A DNA stretch of 64,000 bases. Source: Chitinivibrionales bacterium. Its GTDB lineage: Bacteria > Fibrobacterota > Chitinivibrionia > Chitinivibrionales > WJKA01. Shown in pieces: positions 60,821 to 64,000 of the stretch (positions within the stretch are counted from its first letter, which is position 1; each line of letters begins with the position of its first letter). The stretch lies in contig WJLW01000114.1 in the NCBI GenBank assembly GCA_014728295.1, positions 22,906 through 86,905 on the forward strand, read 5' to 3'. The notes under the pieces are model-generated. The model saw nothing but the letters and a program-made list of their open reading frames with translations, searched no databases and had not been told where the DNA came from. The translations under genes and the position numbers were made by a program.

Positions 60821-63514
60821 TCAGTCTCCAATTTCCGGCAATACGCACGTAACGCTATACAACCCCTCATCGGGTAATCGCTGCAGATCGCAGCCCTTCT
60901 TTCGAAACAGGTTTATCATCTTCGTATTGCCGGCCAGCGCCTGTGCATGCAGTTTTTTTATGCCGCGCTCGCGGGCGATTTTACTGAGATAATCGTACAA
61001 TGCCTCCCCCAGTCCCCGGCTCTGCCATTCATCGCGCAGGGCAAAGGCGATATCCGCCGTATCTTCCCGGTTCGTTGCCTGCATGCGGCCTACACCTAGG
61101 ATTTTTTCCGAGCCGTTTTCGTTGACAACAGGTACAATAGCAATTTCGCGGGTAAAGTCGCTGAAAGTAAATCGGATCCGTTCCTGGTGTGATATGTCAC
61201 TTATGGCATGAAAGAAGCGAAAGCGTTTTGTCTCGTTTGAAAAGGAATTGAACATGTCAATCCATAACGGTTCGTCTTCAGGCTTGATCGGACGCAGCGT
61301 TATCTCCTGTCCGCTAACGGTGATCTGTTTGATGAGATGGCGGGGATATGGTGAAAGCAACAAGTGATTCGGGCTTCGGCTTTGGCTTTGAATCGTGTCG
61401 ATATCCAGAAGCATGCGCGCATCCACCACCATACTGTCGTGCTCGTCAACCAGTACCGGGTTGAGGTCGATTTCGCGCAGTTCGGGCAGATCGACCAGCA
61501 TCTGGGAAAAGCTAATCAGCAGGCTTTCCAGCTTGCGCATGTTGGCGGGCTTACGGTTACGATGGCCGTCTTTCAGCAGCCGATAGATTCTGGTATTTTC
61601 CATGAAACGGTGGCACAGCGTCTGATTGATCGGCGGCAGGCCGATGGCGGAATCTTTGAATATTTCGGTTGTCACCCCTCCGGCGCCAAAGAGGATAACG
61701 CTGCCGAAAACCGGATCACGCTTGGAACCGATGATAATTTCGAACTGATCGCCTTTAATCATCTTCTGTACGGTAACCCCGTCGATGCGGGCCTGCTCAT
61801 TATAGGCGCGTGCATTTTTCACAATCTTGTCAAATGCTTCAGCGGCCTGGTGTGCATCGGCAATGTCGAGCAAAACGCCACCGGCGTCGGATTTATGTGA
61901 AATGTCCGCACTTTGAATTTTCATCACGACCGGGAATCCGGTCTGTTCGGCAAGCTCTTCGGCCTGGTGTGCGCTTTCGGCCAGCCTGGGCATGGTCGTT
62001 GGGACACCATAGTGCTGCAAGATCCCTTTCGACTCGCGTTCGGAAAGCGTTGTCCGGCCCTGCGCGGCGATCTCCCTGAGCTGTGTGCGAATCTCATCGA
62101 CCTGCGGCTGCTGCTCTTCATCGATATTTTCCGGGGTCTCGTAAAGCGCAATGATATTTTGCCGGTAGCGATACATTGTCATGAATATCTCAACGGATTC
62201 TTCGGGTGTCGTATAGCAGGGGACGCTGCCTTGACGCAGGATACCACGCGAGGCCTCGACCAGATCGGCGCCCAGCCACGAGCTTATCACCGGTTTGTCG
62301 AATTTAGCGGCCGCTTCCACCACGTACCGCGCGGTCTCTTCGGGTTCGGTCATGGCCTGCGGAGTGAGAATGATCAGCGCTCCGTCGATATTATCCTGTT
62401 CGAGACAGATTTCAAGTGTTCGCGCATAACGATCGGCGCCGGCATCTCCCAGCACATCTACGGGATTGGCGCGTGACCAGAATTCGGGAAGGACTTCATT
62501 GAGTTTACGCTTCGTCTCATCCTTCAATTCTGCAAGTGCGCCGCCGCACGAAACAAGCGTATCCACCGCCATAACGCCCGGACCGCCTGCATTCGTGATA
62601 ATGCAGAGCCGGTTTCCGGCCGGCAGCGGCTGCATCGAGAGTGTTTCGGATGCGTGAAACAGGTCAACGATCTTATTGACCCGCACGACGCCCGCCCTGC
62701 GCATAACGGCATCATACACAGCGTCTTCTCCGGCCATGGCGCCGGTATGTGAAGCTGCAGCTTTGGCTCCCTCCGCTACGCGCCCGGACTTGACGATAAT
62801 GATCGGTTTGTTCATGGCAAATCCCCGCGCCGCGCTCATGAAGCGGCGTGGATCGGAGAGTGATTCGATATAAAGGATAATACTGCCGGTCTGCGGATCC
62901 GAGCCGAAGTAATCGATCAAATCGCCAAAGTCAACGTCCATCATGCTGCCCAAGGATACAAAATGACTCAAACCGATATTGCGAGCAGCAGCCCAGTCCA
63001 GGATAGCCGATCCCAGCGCGCCGCTCTGCGAGATGAAGGCAACCGGTCCCGGCGCCACGTTGCTGAGGGCAAAACTTGCATTCAGCGACAGTTGGGGCCG
63101 GATGATTCCCATGCAATTCGGTCCCATGATACGCATGCCGAATGTATCTCGATGCTGCTCGATGGCTTGTAGTGCGGATTTACCTTCTTCGCCCATCTCA
63201 GCAAAACCCGCCGAGATAATAATCACCCCCTGCGTTCCGCGTTCGCCGCATTGCCTGATGGTTTCCGGAACTCCCTTTGCCGGGATGGCAATAATGGCCA
63301 GATCCGGCGTGTAGGGCACGTCATCGACGGAAGCGAACGCCTGAATACCCTGCACGGATTTGTGTTTGGGATTGACGGGAAAGACGATGCCGTCGTAGTC
63401 GGAGCAGATCAGATTTTTGAAGATGACGTATCCCACGCTTTTTGGGCGGGAGCTTGCACCAATAACCGCGATGATCTTGGGATCAAAAATTTTTTCGAGG
63501 TTTTTAACCGACAT
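60821..63514 (-). CDS. ADP-forming acyl-CoA synthetase fused to GNAT acetyltransferase
   Basis: An 897-residue Pat/PatZ-like fusion. Residues ~5-130 CoA-binding (IIAVIGASSRPKSVGYVIFKN), ~150-300 succinyl-CoA-ligase-like with the phospho-His region AAASHTGAMAG, ~300-460 flavodoxin-like, ~485-700 ATP-grasp (FPVVMKIQSADISHKSDAGG, VQKMIKGDQFEIIIGSKRDP), ~735-890 GNAT (EITLRPIKPEDEP, RDEWQSRGLGEAL). The intact His suggests the ligase half may still work, unlike pure protein acetyltransferases. Starts at MSVKNLEK with AAAGGAA upstream. Confidence 0.92.
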   Translation of the reverse strand: MSVKNLEKIFDPKIIAVIGASSRPKSVGYVIFKNLICSDYDGIVFPVNPKHKSVQGIQAFASVDDVPYTPDLAIIAIPAKGVPETIRQCGERGTQGVIIISAGFAEMGEEGKSALQAIEQHRDTFGMRIMGPNCMGIIRPQLSLNASFALSNVAPGPVAFISQSGALGSAILDWAAARNIGLSHFVSLGSMMDVDFGDLIDYFGSDPQTGSIILYIESLSDPRRFMSAARGFAMNKPIIIVKSGRVAEGAKAAASHTGAMAGEDAVYDAVMRRAGVVRVNKIVDLFHASETLSMQPLPAGNRLCIITNAGGPGVMAVDTLVSCGGALAELKDETKRKLNEVLPEFWSRANPVDVLGDAGADRYARTLEICLEQDNIDGALIILTPQAMTEPEETARYVVEAAAKFDKPVISSWLGADLVEASRGILRQGSVPCYTTPEESVEIFMTMYRYRQNIIALYETPENIDEEQQPQVDEIRTQLREIAAQGRTTLSERESKGILQHYGVPTTMPRLAESAHQAEELAEQTGFPVVMKIQSADISHKSDAGGVLLDIADAHQAAEAFDKIVKNARAYNEQARIDGVTVQKMIKGDQFEIIIGSKRDPVFGSVILFGAGGVTTEIFKDSAIGLPPINQTLCHRFMENTRIYRLLKDGHRNRKPANMRKLESLLISFSQMLVDLPELREIDLNPVLVDEHDSMVVDARMLLDIDTIQSQSRSPNHLLLSPYPRHLIKQITVSGQEITLRPIKPEDEPLWIDMFNSFSNETKRFRFFHAISDISHQERIRFTFSDFTREIAIVPVVNENGSEKILGVGRMQATNREDTADIAFALRDEWQSRGLGEALYDYLSKIARERGIKKLHAQALAGNTKMINLFRKKGCDLQRLPDEGLYSVTCVLPEIGD

Positions 63515-63975
63515 TGGATTTCCTTTGCTCGATTGCAACTAACAGCCCGATGTAACCCGCAATTTTTATTCCAGAGCAAAAAAATCGCACTATGCGTATC
63601 GCTATTCGTGCTGTGTATTCGTATCTCTGCGTCATCCTTCACATGCTCATGCTCATGCTCGTAACCGTAATCGAAATCTCTCGTTTGGAAACGTGTCGGT
63701 TCGAATTTCGATCGTTATTGGCGAGTGAAAAAGACGTTTTCTCTATACAATGCGAAACGCGTCGATTGCGGTTGCGGACACGAATTCGAGGGGGAATTTG
63801 CAAATTCAGGAAAAGAATTGTCATGGGGGACAGAGGCCGTCTCGTATCGCAGCAAAAAGCGGGTGTCAGGTTTGGTTACCGGCTCACCGCCCGAACTGGC
63901 ATATAATTCGATACTTTGCTTACAGCACCATGTCGCGCATACGACGCGCCGCCATCTATCAGGGAGTACCTGACC
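63515..63975. other. intergenic region with degenerate short repeats
   Basis: It holds the promoter-like element at 63558, a CATGCT(C) run near 63644-63660 and degenerate ACGAAT-like hexamers on the minus strand over about 63590-63800. Open frames here follow the repeats and I do not accept them as genes. Confidence 0.5.
63558..63573 (-). promoter_or_regulatory. sigma-54-type promoter, acyl-CoA synthetase gene
   Basis: Minus-strand TGGAATAAAAATTGCG has the spacing and TTGC; the -24 box is TGGAA rather than TGGCA. The predicted start is near 63547, 33 nt before the gene. Confidence 0.45.
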
Positions 63976-64000
63976 ATGACAGTCTCAAATACGGTCTCAA
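63976..64000 (+). CDS. possible gene start at window edge
   Basis: ATG with GGGAG about 9 nt upstream opens a frame (MTVSNTVS) that runs off the window. Too short to identify. Confidence 0.3.

Noticed and set aside
63725..63973. 82-codon plus-strand frame near the right edge
   Set aside because: Begins within the degenerate repeat tract, has no ribosome site and no recognisable similarity.
1..64000. CRISPR array, tRNA, rRNA, riboswitch, complete insertion sequence, phage or defence system
   Set aside because: I looked for regular spaced repeats, tRNA-like cloverleaf ends, transposase or integrase motifs and found none that I could support.

Overview
The window comes from a diderm (Gram-negative) bacterium of roughly even base composition. 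Evidence for an outer membrane is the MlaEFD lipid-transport operon, secreted multi-BON proteins, a periplasmic HtrA protease and a C-terminal barrel protein. The gene set mixes oxygen-sensitive chemistry (ferredoxins, superoxide reductase) with an AceEF-Lpd pyruvate dehydrogenase. I cannot place the phylum with confidence; metallopeptidase/beta-propeller/barrel proteins like the one here suggest the FCB side of the tree, but that is inference. I see no rRNA, tRNA, CRISPR array or complete insertion sequence.

Layout. 1-2.8 kb: PRC-barrel and universal stress proteins, ferredoxin, hemerythrin-like protein, CPXCG protein. 2.8-13.4 kb (minus): a compact operon of two six-BON proteins, DUF502, a six-hairpin glycosidase, GT4, YihY/BrkB and an unusual alkaline-phosphatase/EEP fusion. 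13.8-19 kb: two soluble histidine kinases, a lone receiver, SRPBCC and ferritin-like proteins. 19-27.7 kb: PRPP synthetase-like, alpha/beta hydrolase, OsmC, small heat-shock protein, antiporter, ferredoxin, rhomboid, NDH-2-like oxidoreductase. 27.8-32.2 kb: PtsI-like protein with DUF4912, a wrecked marC, a flavin reductase. 32.2-38.5 kb: mlaEFD-ftsH diverging from htrA. 38.6-45.3 kb: dodecin, superoxide reductase, CBS protein, a third BON protein and a metallopeptidase-barrel protein. 45.3-57.9 kb (minus): UPF0182, aceE-aceF-lpd, pncB and a flavoprotein. 58-63.5 kb: phosphoribosyltransferase, lipid kinase, HAD phosphatase, acyl-CoA synthetase-GNAT. This is a very high density of stress, redox and envelope-maintenance genes with few growth genes.

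Main observation. Most transcription units begin downstream of a sigma-54-type -24/-12 element, TGG(C/T)A-N6-TTGC or a one-base variant. I find twelve good and two weaker copies, all in intergenic DNA, correctly oriented, usually 33-100 nt (predicted start to start codon) from the first gene. Two lie back to back between mlaEFD-ftsH and htrA. The region therefore looks like a sigma-54-controlled stress/persistence island. No sigma-54 activator is encoded in the window; the NtrB-like kinase and lone receiver at 13.8-15.8 kb are the nearest candidate signalling parts.
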